Part shown: positions 12,001 through 24,282 of the stretch, one piece after another
Layout of the letters: the number at the start of each line of letters is the position of its first letter
Position numbering within the stretch: the first letter of the stretch is position 1
Source: Paramarasmius palmivorus
Lineage: Eukaryota; Basidiomycota; Agaricomycetes; Agaricales; Marasmiaceae
Assembly: GCA_037176845.1 (NCBI GenBank)
Contig: JAYKXP010000048.1
Location: forward strand, 62,001 to 126,000
Length of the DNA: 64,000 nt
Direction of reading: 5' to 3'
Notes under the pieces: model-generated
The model's database searches: none
What the model saw: only the letters and a program-made list of their open reading frames with translations
What the model was told of the DNA's origin: nothing
Program-made: the position numbers and the translations under genes

Positions 12001-13720
12001 CATAAAAACAGTCGGAAGGTACGTAGAATGAACTTGCCTAGGGTTTCCAGGGTTGCGCTTGATAATCTGGTTGCCCCATGCAGTGCGCCATTTGGTGATA
12101 GTGGTACACATTCCATCTTCTATGTTTGTCTTTTCTCTCTTTCCACGATAGGGGGTTGCGAGCGTCGTGTAGGTGTCTTTACACCCGCACTCGGCATCTT
12201 CGCGCTGGATGCCCGAGTTAAACATTCACCTGTTTTGTTCGAGAGTGTGTTTGTTAATACCGACCCAAGGATATGGGATCTCGGAGACAATACCTTGCGA
12301 TTTGAGATTGCCACATCTAATCTAGCCTAAAATTCCGGTACGGTGGATACGCTCGAAGCGACACTGCGGTGATTGAGAGAATGCATGAAGGCGACTAGTA
12401 TGTATGAGCAACCATAAATTGGGCTTTGAGTGAGAACTCACCCATGTGTTTCGCGCAAAAACGGTGACTACCTTGATCATGGGCAGTCAAGTGGTGGGCC
12501 GAGTACTCTGAGGTCGGGGACCTAAGGAATGCGAACGTTCATTCGTCGAGCTTTCAATGCGTTGTATGGCGTTCTTGAGGCGATGACATTGGAATTTCTT
12601 GCTGTGCTCGCGAGATGAGAATGCAGGGAACAGGACCTGGATAAGAATTATCACCGCTCACCGTTATTTCTCCGACCCTTAAACCCATAGTCAGCACGTC
12701 ATGCAAGATATGGAATGCATCCCGAAGTACTCAGGCTTAGGACTCGTTGTCTTTGATAACTAGGGCAGGGAAGAAGAGATGTAGTAGTGTTTGAAGCACA
12801 AGAAAGAAGAGGCGTACTTTGATCGTGTATTCTTCAGTCTTTGGAAGAATAGAATAAATTTGAGCCCTTGAGATATATACTGAGTGCTGCCTATATCAAT
12901 ATAGATGAGCGTAGTCTCCAGAGAAGAAGATGGGCGTGAACTGACTGGTACCGGTGAAACGAGCCCTCGGCGACCTATTTTCTTTCAGAAACTGGTTCGA
13001 CCCTAAAGTGTTGGCTAACTTGATAGGCGAAAGAGGATGTTTGGCGAACGAGACACTTGAGGGGACTGTGTTAGTGTGCTTGTATGTGTGATGGTGGTTT
13101 ACAATCAAGAGGTGTTGTCACGACGCGTTTGATGAGCGTTCTAGCCGACGTTCTGCCTAACCATCACCTTTCATTCGACGCGATTTTCAGGCATCTCGTT
13201 CCTCTGTCGACCTTGGCTTCCTGAGGTGGATTATTCAATGTGCGGCTCACTCTACAATAATGTTGTTTTTTTTTAACTGACGCACCTATTTATAGCAGCA
13301 CCATCGACAATCCCAGCTGGCCTATAAATCCACAACAAATAACTCGACATCAGCCTACTCCTCCGTCCTACGTTCAAGTTCAGGTACAAATTCGCCAGCA
13401 TCCTCTGCGCAAGAATCCCAAAGACAACTACACCAACATGCTCCAACATGTCATCCCTAGATGAGCGCGTGCACGAAACAACCTCAGCACACCTTACCTG
13501 CAACGCTCAACTCCCTCCAGTGGTCTCCAAGGCATAACCAGCGCCTACTACAGCATCCACACTATCGCCCCCTTCTGGAGATCACCGGCCATTCCACCTA
13601 TCCATCACACATCGTGCGCCCAACAGCTATAAACCTGTCAGATGCCTCGTGCACTCCACGACCTCTCCTACTGTTTAACTACCACTACCAAAGCCCTCAG
13701 CCCTAGTCCTCCTTCGCCAA
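9030..13720. other. Gene-poor region with scattered fragments
   Basis: Many short open frames overlap on both strands. Some read like decayed exons, for example YVYIQPHPWIDEILTGNLAT on the minus strand near 11300-11370, but none can be linked into a gene or assigned to a family. From about 13,130 the sequence becomes pyrimidine-rich on the plus strand, as expected for the promoter and 5' leader of the gene starting at 13,723. Confidence 0.45.
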
Positions 13721-13722
13721 TA

Positions 13723-15939
13723 ATGGCCTTCAACAACGCCTCACATCTCACCTTTACCGGTCAAGCTTTCAACAACGTTTCGCGCGATCAGGTCAATTTC
13801 ACAGCAAGAGACGTCTATTTCAACTCACTGGCGGAGCCTACGGAATACGACGAGGTATGTGCCCTTACTGTGATGTATATTCCTGAGCTGACTACAAAAA
13901 TCATAGTTTAAACGGGTGACGACAGGGGAGATGTATCTTTTGGAAGAGATCCATCGTGATGGTATCTCGGGCTGTGGTTGCCAATACTGTAGATCTAGGA
14001 CCCAGAGAACGATCTGCAGCGTCGAATTGCCTGAGCGGAAAATCAAGTGCACAGCCATAGAATACAAAGGTCCGGGAGCGCAAGAGGTTTGGGAGGAAGA
14101 CTTCCGTTACTTTTCACAAAATAGGTTCGTTACCACTTCCCCCACCCACCAACTCCACTGACAACCAGATAGGTCCCCGAACGCATGGCAACTCTACGGC
14201 CTGAACCGATCTAACGTCCCGTTTTTGATCTTCCACGACCGTGAGTCCTCCCTCTTCAGCAATGCCGTATATTGATCAAGTTGGCGCGATAGAGCTCGTT
14301 CCTCTTCAGCATTTCTACACACACTCGTTCTGGGGGGATGTCTTTGTTGGTTGTGTGAGGGTGCGTCCCAAAATCTCTGTTTCCTGTACCCGCAACGCTA
14401 ACTGGCTGTCCTTTTAGAGGAAATTGGGTTGCTATACCTCGGAGATATGGTTAAACACAAGAGGGGATCTGATCAAGGGACCTGATGGGCCTTATTTTTT
14501 CATTAACCCTACTGAAATCAATGGAATTCCTATCACATCCTCAGCGAAGATGCTACAAGACGACATCTCCTTTCAATTCTTCCAGAAAGTCCCTTCAACA
14601 ACGATGGACCGTCTCATTGTGGATTGTGCATGGCGTCATTACTCAATTTCATCGCTCAAAAGCCTTTTTCGTGAAGCTCCGCTCAACATCTCACCGGAAA
14701 ACACCCCAGAAACCCTCGATGGGTTCCGCATTGGCACTGTATACTCCCCTTCACTGGGGGCTGTTGCGAGGTGCCGGGATGGTGGGGCATTGTGGGAAAT
14801 GGGGTATACAAAGGGGTTGGTGGATAAAACGGTATTGAATGATGGGCTGATTCGGTGAGTGAGCGTGGGCGTAATGGTTCAGTTTTGGGTGCTGATTTCT
14901 AAAGTTTTAAGCTAGACGGTCCAGATGTCTATGCTTGTTTTCGCTTTGACTGGCAAAAGTTTTGGGGGAGTTGGTTGTCACAAAGCTCAAGGATCATTGA
15001 TGGCTGCAGGATGTCGGGAACGGAGGAACAATTCTGTATGTCCCCCCTTTCACCATGTTGATGATTGAACTCATTGTACTTCCTTTGCATAGGTGTCATT
15101 GATTCTCCAGATTTGATCTATCTCACATTGGAATCAACAAGACACTTGGTTCAACAAAGACTCTTACCATTTGAAACACCCCCGCCCATCTACCTCTTCA
15201 TCTACCCTCTCCCCATGACAGTATCCGGAATCATGTCATGGGGAAAAAACAAAACCCACTTCTGGTCTCTTGACAAGAATGGGCAATCTGAGATGACGGA
15301 GGAGGAATGTAGGCGATGGGGAGTTCCGGAGCTGAGGACACATGTACGCTTTGGTGAGCCAAAAGTGTGTGCATGGCCAAGCTATGTCTACGCTGCCATC
15401 CGCAACTGGCAAGTCGCTCGTGGCTTCGACCCTGCCACTGCCGATTTTGCTCGAAGCTGTGGATATCCAGAGTTTGATATCCTCATCGATAACGAGACAA
15501 CGGCAAGTCGGTTTGAAGAAGTTCATGGTGAGTCTAACAATCTCCTCGCAGTCGTTTGTACATTGTTCATTTACGATTCACAGAATACTCATTTTCTGAC
15601 ACATATTCTGACTTATCATCTGGTTCATCTACTCCCAAAACATGGAGTAACCAAGGTACACCGGAGCACCTTGATACACCTCTGCCGGCTGAAGGTCAGT
15701 ACTCCATTTGATGTTCCCTGTTAGTTTCGCCATCTCACTTGACAGTAACAGTCGCGATCCCTCCGCCTTCACGATTCAACATGCCACGAAATCATTTGAC
15801 AACGAACACTCAACCGAGAGCTGAATCACCCCCTCAGATGCAGCCGATGATGGTCGATAGCTCAGACCCTGTGAGCATTCTGGGGAAACGCCAAAGAGGC
15901 AGCGAGATTCAGACGAGAAGCACCAGACAAAGGGTGTGA
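13723..15939 (+). CDS. Uncharacterised eight-exon protein with FNNVSRDQ N-terminal tag
   Basis: The exon chain can be fixed by frame and splice signals: 13723-13854, 13907-14124, 14173-14240, 14293-14360, 14418-14854, 14905-15035, 15093-15527, then 15584-15694 joined to 15746-15939. Introns are about 48-60 nt. The start ATG opens MAFNNASHLTFTGQ, followed by AFNNVSRDQ, a short motif also found at the N-terminus of the STAND ATPase at 46.3 kb. Exon 2 holds a Cys pair cluster (CGCQYC). The middle is rich in Trp, Phe and Tyr (FWGDVFVGC; RFDWQKFWGSW) and is probably a folded domain. The C-terminus, after about residue 480, is Pro/Gln/Ser-rich with a basic end (LGKRQRG). No transmembrane helix or signal peptide is seen. 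It resembles lineage-specific uncharacterised mushroom proteins; I cannot assign a function. Confidence 0.85.
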
Positions 15940-16780
15940 TTCTTTTTGGTAAGTGATTCGGCAAGCCTTTGTATCATCGAGGTTATCGTAATGACTACCT
16001 GCAGGTACTCATATACACCCTATGCGATTCTTTGCCTCATTTACATATTTATGAATGTGTTGTTCTTTCTTCTCTTCCTCTCCGGTGATTAGTATATGTA
16101 AGGCGCATAACGATACACGAAATGTACGCCCTACGAGTTGAACTCGTTGTATTATATCATTTATATTGTTCAATATTATGTATCTGGCTCCATATAACAA
16201 TATTCTGTATCGCGCGTATGATACCTAGATCGACGAATTGCTACTGTCGGTAGGCAATATGCTTGAAAGTAGCACCAACAGCATCAGTGGCGCATTGAAG
16301 ATGCGGTAAGGGTGTAGTGAAGTGTCATTGGTCGGATAACCATGCTGACACGCCCGCATGTTCGTGTCCGGAGAATAGAACAAACATACATTCCATGGCC
16401 AATTGAACATCGATGAGGGTATTTAGGTTCTCACTAGTACATACACGATAAATACACAGATCGTACAAAAGATATACGTTACAGAAGTACCTGGAATTAT
16501 ACCACCTAACGAGTGTTTGTTTAGCCTTTCGTTAACTGGAGAAGCTTCATCTTGTACGAACTCCACTCCCTTCGAACCCTTGTCTTTCGCATCCGCTACA
16601 CCCATGATCCCACAACCAACATCACCCGTCCTAGGCTTTTCCTCATCCCCAGCTGCCTTTTCTTCGCACTTCATATCTCGCGCACATAACGACTTGCCAT
16701 CCGAATACCATGGTTCAAGACCTACATCACCATCAACATCCTCAATTCCATATCAGGAAGGACATGCATAAGACGCACCT
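15940..16780. other. Intergenic; no gene recognised
   Basis: AT-rich stretch after the stop codon at 15,939, containing possible polyadenylation context (TTTATATTGTTCAATATTATG near 16160). A minus-strand frame of 83 codons (16423-16674) is acidic and may be the worn 3' end of the remnant to the right. Confidence 0.4.
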
Positions 16781-16784
16781 ATAA

Positions 16785-17860
16785 TCAGCTGCAAATATTT
16801 CCAATCATGCGATACCGCGATAGAGAGCGCAAACGATGGAGCGAATCCTTCATCCCTTAGCCCACGACACCCAGGAGCCATAAAGCGATCCTTGGACATG
16901 GCTTGCTGCTCGACGTTATCCTTGCTGGACCTGTTGACGGGAGAGGCGGACTGCACGCGCTTGACAACAAAACGCGTTTTTGCCCAATTCGAATCGTTCC
17001 ATCAAACACCGAGGGCATCGCCGAACCTAGATCTTTTACAGATCTCTTTCTCGCCATACCAAGGCGAGGCATGTGGGCGTTCCGACGTTCTGTAACATAA
17101 ACAACATCAGTATGCGAGGCTATTCAAGAACGCAACGGATAGGTACGTACTCGCAAGACTTGTGTTCCTTGACTTTGAAGTTTCTCAAGCTAAACCAAGG
17201 ATCCAGTCAGCCTTGCCTCCAAAGGTGCACTTCAAGGTAAAAGGGGAACCTACCAGTCAAACGTTCATTTCCTCTTCTTCACCGGTACCCCCAAACCACC
17301 TCTTGAACTTGACGCCCCAAAACCCTGAGCCTGAGGTAGGTTCAACCACTTCTTACCGCCGAGTCCCTCCAAAACAGGATCATGTGTAATTCTCCGTCTC
17401 GAACCATAAGACTGTCCTGTCAAGGGTTTCGTTTGAGCCACTCCATGAGGTCAGTTTCGCTGCAAATGCACTGTCAGAGTTCATACGTCCAGTAAAATTA
17501 GAGATAGAATAATAATCTCACTGTTTCACCACCTCCTCAACCTTACCTAACCGCTTCAGTACGCTTGGGAGTTATAATTTCGCTTGGATAGCTATTACAT
17601 CCCCTTCGCTACCTTTTGCCTGGGTTTTAGTCTCGAGAACGCTCTGCAAAACACCCCGAGCATCCGCGTCCCGTGTTCGTCAAGGCCGCCGCCTCCTGAA
17701 ACAACTTCTTTGCATATTCCACGTTACCTAATCGGCTCAGGAAGTGAGATCGATGGACAGCGTCTTGGACATGCGAAGGAGCACTATCGGAGCAAGAGCT
17801 AGCTGGAACCGGGGAATGACTGCGTAATTCGGCGAAAGGGTATTTGGTTATTGACATTGT
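16785..17860 (-). pseudogene. Unidentified gene remnant
   Basis: Protein-like exons can be read on the minus strand. A possible first exon opens at an ATG at 17,857 (SHFLSRLGNVEYAKKLFQEA near 17690-17750). A middle piece reads THDPVLEGLGGKKWLNLP near 17330-17385. A last exon reads RFVVKRVQSASP, then QQAMSKDRFMAPGCRGLRDE and APSFALSIAVSHDWKYLQ (16790-16980). The last exon is preceded in the same frame by a TGA (near 17010), and further stops lie between the pieces. The family is not recognised. The coherent order and codon-like composition argue for a decayed gene rather than chance. Confidence 0.5.
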
Positions 17861-18469
17861 CGATATCTTGTTTTATATGATGAAGCGTGAGGATGCTTAT
17901 GCGTAGTGTGGAGTTTGAATGAGGTTATTATGCCAGGTATGGATGTCTATCCGACTTTTAGTCTGGTAACCAAACATGATCCGTCCTTCAGGGACCTGAG
18001 GGGACACTCACCCGCATGTAATGTTTATCCTCGCCTGGTCGAGATGAGTGGTCAAGGATCTTGTTTCTCTGCTATGGTTGTCGGACATCGACACGAGAAA
18101 CTGCCAGTGACGACGAGGTAACAACCTTAGTCAAGGAACAGCGCCGATGCTTAAACCAGATTTGGTGGATGCATCACCAACGTCGACCTTTCAAGCCAGT
18201 GTCTTAGCTGCACCCAAGCCCTATCTAGATCCACACCGAACGTGGAACCTAGGCAACTACTAGGAGTGGATGTCGATGAGGCAGTCGATCCTGGGATAGG
18301 AAATGAGAGTCGGCGAGTCGGCTTTTACGCTCTGTGGTTCCTGGTGCTAAAATGAGATGTGTACAGGTAGGAGCTCCAAGCCTGTCGGTTTGACTAAAAG
18401 GATGTTGCTGTGAAAGGATGGATATCAGTAAAACACGTTGAAAGACGAGGAAAAGTGAGTACTCGCCCA

Positions 18470-18850
18470 AAAATAGTGTACTACGAGGCCTCGGCATTCA
18501 AATGCCAACCAAACTCGAGCTCAACTGTCCATGCTTCCACCGCCGTCTTAGTACCCATAAACCTCTCATCGCCATGTGAAAACCATTGCAAGCTCTTCAG
18601 CGTGTTGGTTGAAATGTCCAAGACGGAGAGAAGCGGCGTTGGACATTAGTCTCTCGTAGCGTTGGTCATGGGAGCCGAATCGGATGTGAATGCCCGAAGA
18701 CTTCGTGTGACGAGGCTTGGAGGCGAAGGGAGCAGTGTAAAGGTAATCCGCCGGAGCCCTGTGCGATGATGTACGTGTAGTAGTATTCGAATTCTGGATG
18801 AATCGTGGACTGGGCACGTAGAAGGGGCAGGTCATGTCGAATACAGGAGC
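18470..18850 (-). pseudogene. Unidentified gene remnant
   Basis: The minus strand reads TLKSLQWFSHGDERFMGTKT followed by AVEAWTVELEFGWHLNAEA and a stop near 18484. An upstream piece in another frame reads IHPEFEYYYTYIIAQGSGG near 18760-18815. The two pieces could be joined only across a frame change. No family is recognised and no start was found. Confidence 0.35.
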
Positions 18851-19454
18851 TAACCTGCGGCCTGACTGGATAGAGTTGTAAAAGTCTAGGGTGCGTGATT
18901 ACGTGGATTGCCATGGCTGCTTGAAGTTGAGGTGATTGGGAATGTGGTCAAGAGCGGATGCTTCAGCAATAGAGTCCATTATCGGAGGAGTTTATGAGGA
19001 TCTGTGCATGTCGAAGAAGGTACAAGCGACGGTAGACTCTGGAGATATGTCAGTGAAAGGTACACAGAAAATGGTTGAGCATACCTTGGGTGTACCGTTC
19101 TACGACTGCGAAAGAGGACATGTACACGCTTGAACGAGGGGAATTTTTGACTTGTATCGGCCCGGAGTTATCGGCCCGCCCAAGTTGAAACCGAGCAGCG
19201 CGTTTCTCTTCGAGTCTTTTGACTCGTCACTCTTTCCTTTGTACATCCACAGTGTCAACTTTTACACCCTCAATCCTGGTGCAATCGGTGCTTCTAAAGC
19301 TTGGTTTTCTCCGGATACTATTCCTCTGAAATTGCTTTTTTACTGGCATTGTCGGTCATTGTCGGTCATGAGAAGGGCTCCAACTTCGAATTCTTCAATC
19401 TTTCATGTGGCCAGCTTCGTCAACGTTGAGCTCTGACGTACCTGTCGTATGGTG
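18851..19454. other. Intergenic; no gene recognised
   Basis: Nothing convincing is coded here. The segment ends in the presumed promoter of alpha-galactosidase copy 1. A short tandem duplication of ATTGTCGGTC lies near 19350-19370. Confidence 0.5.
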
Positions 19455-19461
19455 TATATAT
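19455..19461 (+). promoter_or_regulatory. TATA-like box of alpha-galactosidase copy 1
   Basis: TATATAT lies 45 bp upstream of the start codon at 19,500. The paralogous gene has TATATAT 39 bp upstream of its own start (27653-27659), so the element is conserved between the two copies. The leader would be very short if it positions transcription in the usual way. Confidence 0.45.
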
Positions 19462-19499
19462 GAGAAACAGCAGTGAGTTCCTCGGCTACAAATTGACTG

Positions 19500-21709
19500 A
19501 TGTTCACCTTCACACTTACACTTTTATTCGTAGCTCTTTCGCTTGTCGTTCCGTCCAGGACCCTTGACAATGGAGTGGGCAAAACCCCAGCTATGGGTTG
19601 GAATCCTTACAATGTATTCTCGTACGTACCTCCTTTGACTCCCCAACTGCATTCTTTGTTGACGCAGAAAGTACTATAGATGTGGTGCAACAGAAGCTCA
19701 ATATCGAAGTAACGCACAAAAGCTGGTTGATCTGGGTTTGAAGCAGGTTGGGTATGAGTATTTGAATCTGTGCGTTATCATACCTCAGTCCTAGTCTTCA
19801 TGTGTATCTGGCTGATCACGAACGTTTGCGGTTGACAGGGATTGTGGTTGGCAAGGCACAAAACGCGATTCCTCAGGCGGTTTTACGTGGAACACAACTC
19901 GTTTTCCGTCTGGAATACCTGCGTTGGCTTCGTTCGTGCATAGCTTGGGATTGAAGTTTGGGGTTTATTCGGATGCGTACGTACTACACCAGCTGATCTC
20001 TAGTCAAATGGTCACCAGACGTTCGACCTGGAATCCAGTGGTTATTTTTCATGTGACGACGTCAACGGGAATGCGCATTGGATCGGATCACTCAACTTCG
20101 AAGATCAAGACGCAAGGACGTTTGCTAGTTGGGGAGCGGACTATCTCAAGTATGATAACTGTTATGCGGTTAGCGAGACAGATTTTGTGGATTTTGACCC
20201 GCCGTTTGAGGTGAGTGGCTTAACTTATGTTAAGACAAGGCATCGCTGACATGTGTTTTCAGCTCAAGGTCAGACATTCTCTCAATGGAAACCAGATGTG
20301 GACTGACACCCCATCATCCCATAGCCGCGCTTCACCAAAATGAGGGACTCGCTTGCAGCGACGGGACGTACTATCCTTTACTCGGCTTGTGAATGGGGTT
20401 TACAAGATCCTGCAAGATGGCCTGGAATCACTGTCGCCAATTCATGGAGGATGTCGTGCGTTCAAGTTCTCACAATTGCTACCGCTTAACAGCCTCACTG
20501 ATCCTCCCCAAGTAACGATATAGGTCCTCCCGCTACATGGGATAACCTGTTCCGCATAATCAACCAAGTCGTGCCGATCACTGGTTTCACGGGACCTGGA
20601 GGATTCAACGATTTGGATATGCTTTATGTCGGGAATAGTGGGTTGACAGCTGCAGAACAGCAAACGCACTTTTCGTTTTGGGCTGCGGCAAAGAGTCCGT
20701 TGTTCATTGGGATCGATATTACCCAGCCGGAGAGCGAGATTGCTGATGCGCTTGAGATTCTGAAGAATGGAAGGGTGATTGCGGTAAATGTGAGTACTCT
20801 ACATCTCTTTGGTCCTACTTTGTTGGCTGATGGTGTTCCTATAGCAAGATTCGCTGGGCAAATCGATCAGCTTCAAGAGGCGCTATACCAACGATAATGA
20901 TGTTTGGGCAGGTCCTCTGTCCAATGGCTCAATAGTCGTTCGTACGTACCCAAACTTTTCCGAGGATCACCGGGTTGGGTGCTAATGGTCCTCCTTTTCA
21001 GTTGTCATCAACCTACAGACTTCTTCTCGAACGGTAACTTTAAACCTCGCCGATGTGGGCTTCTCTTCTGCAAACGCACAAGACCTCGTCACAGGCAACG
21101 ACCTCGGAAGACTCACTGACACGTAAGCACACAATTATTCGCTTTGGCTTTCGCGAATAGTAAACTTCTCGCAGCTACGCCACTACTCTCGCGGGCCACG
21201 GCTCTATGCTGCTCAAGCTAAGCTCAGGAACCACGGTCTCCCCTCCTGACTTTACGTTCTACCCTGCTTCTTCTGGTACCCTTTCCGGAGGAGCTAACAC
21301 CCGAGACGTGAATGGTACAGCTGTCGTTGGTTTCATCGGCAACGGAGGAACGCTCACGCTCAATAACCTCGATGGAGGAAGCTCCGGAGGTACCAAGCTG
21401 CTTGCGATCGACTATATCAACGCCGAGTGGACGATGAGTAACACTGCTTGCTCGAATTGTAGGGAAGCTATGTTGCGCGTGAATGGCGGTGAAGAGGTTA
21501 GGGTGCAGATGCCTCTTAGTGGGCAGGTATGACATCTGTTGTTTCGGTTGAGATTTCGAATAACACGGTTTTTACAGAGCTGGGATATCGTGTTCCAGGG
21601 TTATCTTGTATCTGTACCGGGGTTTAGAGCTGGGAAGACCAATACGTTGGAGATATATAATCCATCCGCGTATACGCCTGATTTCGTTCGTGTTGGCATT
21701 GCCGTGTAA
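19500..21709 (+). CDS. Secreted alpha-galactosidase, GH27, copy 1
   Basis: Hydrolyses terminal alpha-1,6-linked galactose from galacto-oligosaccharides and galactomannans outside the cell. A hydrophobic N-terminal signal ([16 protein letters not shown]) is followed by the GH27 start [16 protein letters not shown]. Later hallmarks are [25 protein letters not shown] with the nucleophile Asp, SWRMSNDIG with the presumed acid/base Asp, and GGFNDLDML. The barrel is followed by a beta domain and then a C-terminal CBM35-like domain (from about 21230; [11 protein letters not shown], ending FVRVGIAV). Introns run 19622-19679, 19770-19838, 19977-20038, 20211-20262, 20269-20324, 20456-20512, 20790-20844, 20942-21001, 21123-21174 and 21527-21577. 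A 6-nt exon CTCAAG (20263-20268) encodes two residues. A second copy lies at 27.7 kb. No breaks were found. Confidence 0.95.
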
Positions 21710-22660
21710 CGCAGAGTGTAGCTTTTTGTGTGCCGTCTTATTTCTGTTTTCGACGAGTTTTCGATGTAGGAAGAATTTGGTCTGTCTGTTACTCCTGAGA
21801 CGCGTTGCCACGGGCGGTAAGTGCACTGAGGATCATGTTGACGCACGATGCATTTCAACTTGAAAGAGGATGCTCGAAACACGTTTTGCTTTGACTCGGT
21901 CAAGAATCCAGTCGCGAGCTGTGTTTTGATGACAATGATACTGAGGTGTATCTATTACCAATTCCTGGGTGGTCGGAGAAGGAGAAGGAGTACCGGATCG
22001 GGGTTTCGTGATAGGATTACCTTGCGTGCAGAGCCTTGCTTGTGGTGGACCTGATTGAATATTGAACCAGGATCGATATCGGAGTCCTCCAATTTGCCTG
22101 TTCAGCCAAGTCATGGGGGTCACCTAGAGACCTAATGTTTTCAGACTCGTAGTTTACATTCACCAGCACAAGGGCTTATTTGTCTGGGGCCACGACGATT
22201 CTGCATGGTGATGAATTCGAAGCAGACGGTAAGTACATGTGCATTCAAGTTCTACGGCCACCAATCGTCGATTTGAATTCGATACTTTATTGGTCCTTTA
22301 TGAGGCTATTCTTAGAGACTTGGAGGTGGTTTTCTTGTAATTATACCGCACTGCTACACCTGAAAACGCCTGAAAGTCGCCGCCTTCAAGCAAAACATTT
22401 ATCTGTGTCAAAAAAGCCAGAACCAGACGCTGCGATCACTTTGATGACCAGTCGATCAAAGTACTCGCTGGCGGCGGTAAGGGAGAGGAAATAAGGATCT
22501 GGGTAAGGCTTTTGGGGTTCAAACGTTCAGCGCCTCAGCCTTGAGGAAGGATGTACGAAAAAGCAGGAGAAAGAAAAGCGGCGGGATGTGTCACCTTTTT
22601 TGGTTTGACAGGGCGCGGGAGTTGCTTACCCGGAAAGGAGTCATATTGACCATTGACATA
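21710..22660 (+). other. Intergenic with a possible coding remnant (22180-22510)
   Basis: After the alpha-galactosidase stop there is about 450 bp with nothing recognisable. From 22,180 a short frame ends at a GTAAGT donor (HGDEFEADG), and a later piece reads DDQSIKVLAGGGKGEEIRIW before another donor at about 22,503. Stops lie upstream of the second piece. These may be a worn gene fragment or unrecognised 5' exons of the gene that follows; the frame does not connect. Confidence 0.3.
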
Positions 22661-24060
22661 ATGATGGCACTCGACGCCTATCGTCTACACCCTCCCAAAC
22701 CCTTGCAATATGGCGATTCTAACATCCGGATCTTCATTTCCGTTTCTGCAGATCCAGCTCTAGACATTACAGTACCAGGGAATCGACTATGGACCGAAGA
22801 CGCACTCCTCACCTTCCCGAAGACTTTTTTGCACTCGCTGGATCTAAACCAAAATAATTGGATTCCTTGGTTGCGATATGCATCCTACACCATCACAGGG
22901 CAACCTGGGTTTCTCTCCTTGACTCCAGACGGAACAGAGATTATTATGCAGCCAGCAACTACACTTAGTACAAGTAGCCTCGACTTGTATTATCACCCGG
23001 ACAGCGATGTAATCTGCATAATTGATCCGGATCTCGACAGCGTTCTTTCGTCCTCTGTTGGTGGCCCTCGTAGGCCTAGCTTTCGAAGTGACGTCGTTGC
23101 TCGAGATCGTCAGTGCATTTGGACTGGTTTCCCATCAGATTCTTGTGAGGCAGCTCACATCGTACGACATAATAATGACCTACCGGTGTGTCTCCTCTTG
23201 GGTTTTGCCGTGCTACTACTCATCGTCTCACTGTTAGTATATTGCTCGCCTTCTGGCCACTCGTGACACCAATGAAACATTTGAGGATATCGACGACGTG
23301 AGGAATGGGCTTCTACTAAGCCGCGATTACCACGCTGAATTCGCTCGAGGTAAAATTGCGTTTATACGGGTGAGTGAAATCACCTCAAAACAACTGACCC
23401 AGACTCATCATTCATTTTTAACAGACTCCCATACCTGGCATAATAACCTCATCCGACCTGCACGCCTCTCATCAACCGTTAGACGATATACTTACAATCC
23501 ACTACATCAAACAAGACATCTATGATACCACCCACCCAATTGTCTTTCCGCCAAACCATACAGTTCCAACCCCTGGCCCCGGGACCAACGATGCTCTTTC
23601 TCATGCCCTCCTCGACTGTGTCTATGGGTATCATCTTCTGAACCAGTTCGGAAACGTGAAACTCGCGAAAGAGTTGTTCGAGGATATGACGGAGCGTTAT
23701 TATGGTGCTCATGGTCCCTTGGACCGGGGTGGCAAAGGCGAAGAAGAGAGAAGGAAGGAAAAGGAAAAAGAAGATAAAAGGGAACGACAAAAGGAGGAGC
23801 GCCAGCGACGCCTTGACAACCGACGACGTGGCCGCCCGGACGTGGAATGCACATCAGATTTGGAGGAAGGAGACGGGGACAAAGAATCAGAGCCAGAAGT
23901 ATGGCATCCACCACGCAACTTTGAAGATGCGACGATGCAGGACTTTCTCAGGCTCTTACGCTGGAGTTACACTACCAGCAGAGTTCACAAGGATCCCCCA
24001 AATCCGGCGGAGAAAGTGAGGGATAAGGTTGAGGCTTGGAAACAGACTCTTTCCTCATAG
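22661..24060 (+). CDS. HNH-endonuclease-domain protein (HNH_2 type)
   Basis: Three exons: 22661-23185, 23238-23369 and 23425-24060. The start is the first ATG that leads directly into MALDAYRLHPP; an ATG three bases later is equally possible. The core domain is built around CIWTG (near residue 152), AAHIV and the downstream VRNGLLLSRDYHAEF with its His. This is the C...AAHI...NGL...H arrangement of the HNH_2 family widespread in mushrooms. The C-terminal third has a highly charged Glu/Lys/Arg run (near 23740-23830), followed by a tail ending KQTLSS. The family is predicted to cut DNA, but its cellular role is not established. It lies between alpha-galactosidase copy 1 and AMP deaminase on the same strand, with no sign of inactivation. 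Confidence 0.85.
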
Positions 24061-24282
24061 AAGCGTCACTATTAGGGGGACTGTATACTGCATGGACTCT
24101 ACAGTAATAATATTGTAATGTAATCTCAAGGCTCCCTTCCACTCGGTCAAGAATCATGACCACAGCTTGACCACAGTCGCAAGTGCGACTCGGAGCTCGG
24201 CGTCTCGGTCCGACAAGATAGGCCGTCGGCCGCGAGTCAGAATTAATTTTTCCACTCTTCTTCATACCCCCAACACGAATCC

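Noticed and set aside
23507..23918. Minus-strand open frames opposite the HNH gene
   Set aside because: They oppose the Glu/Lys/Arg-rich segment of a well-supported exon and have Ser/Phe/Leu-rich shadow composition.
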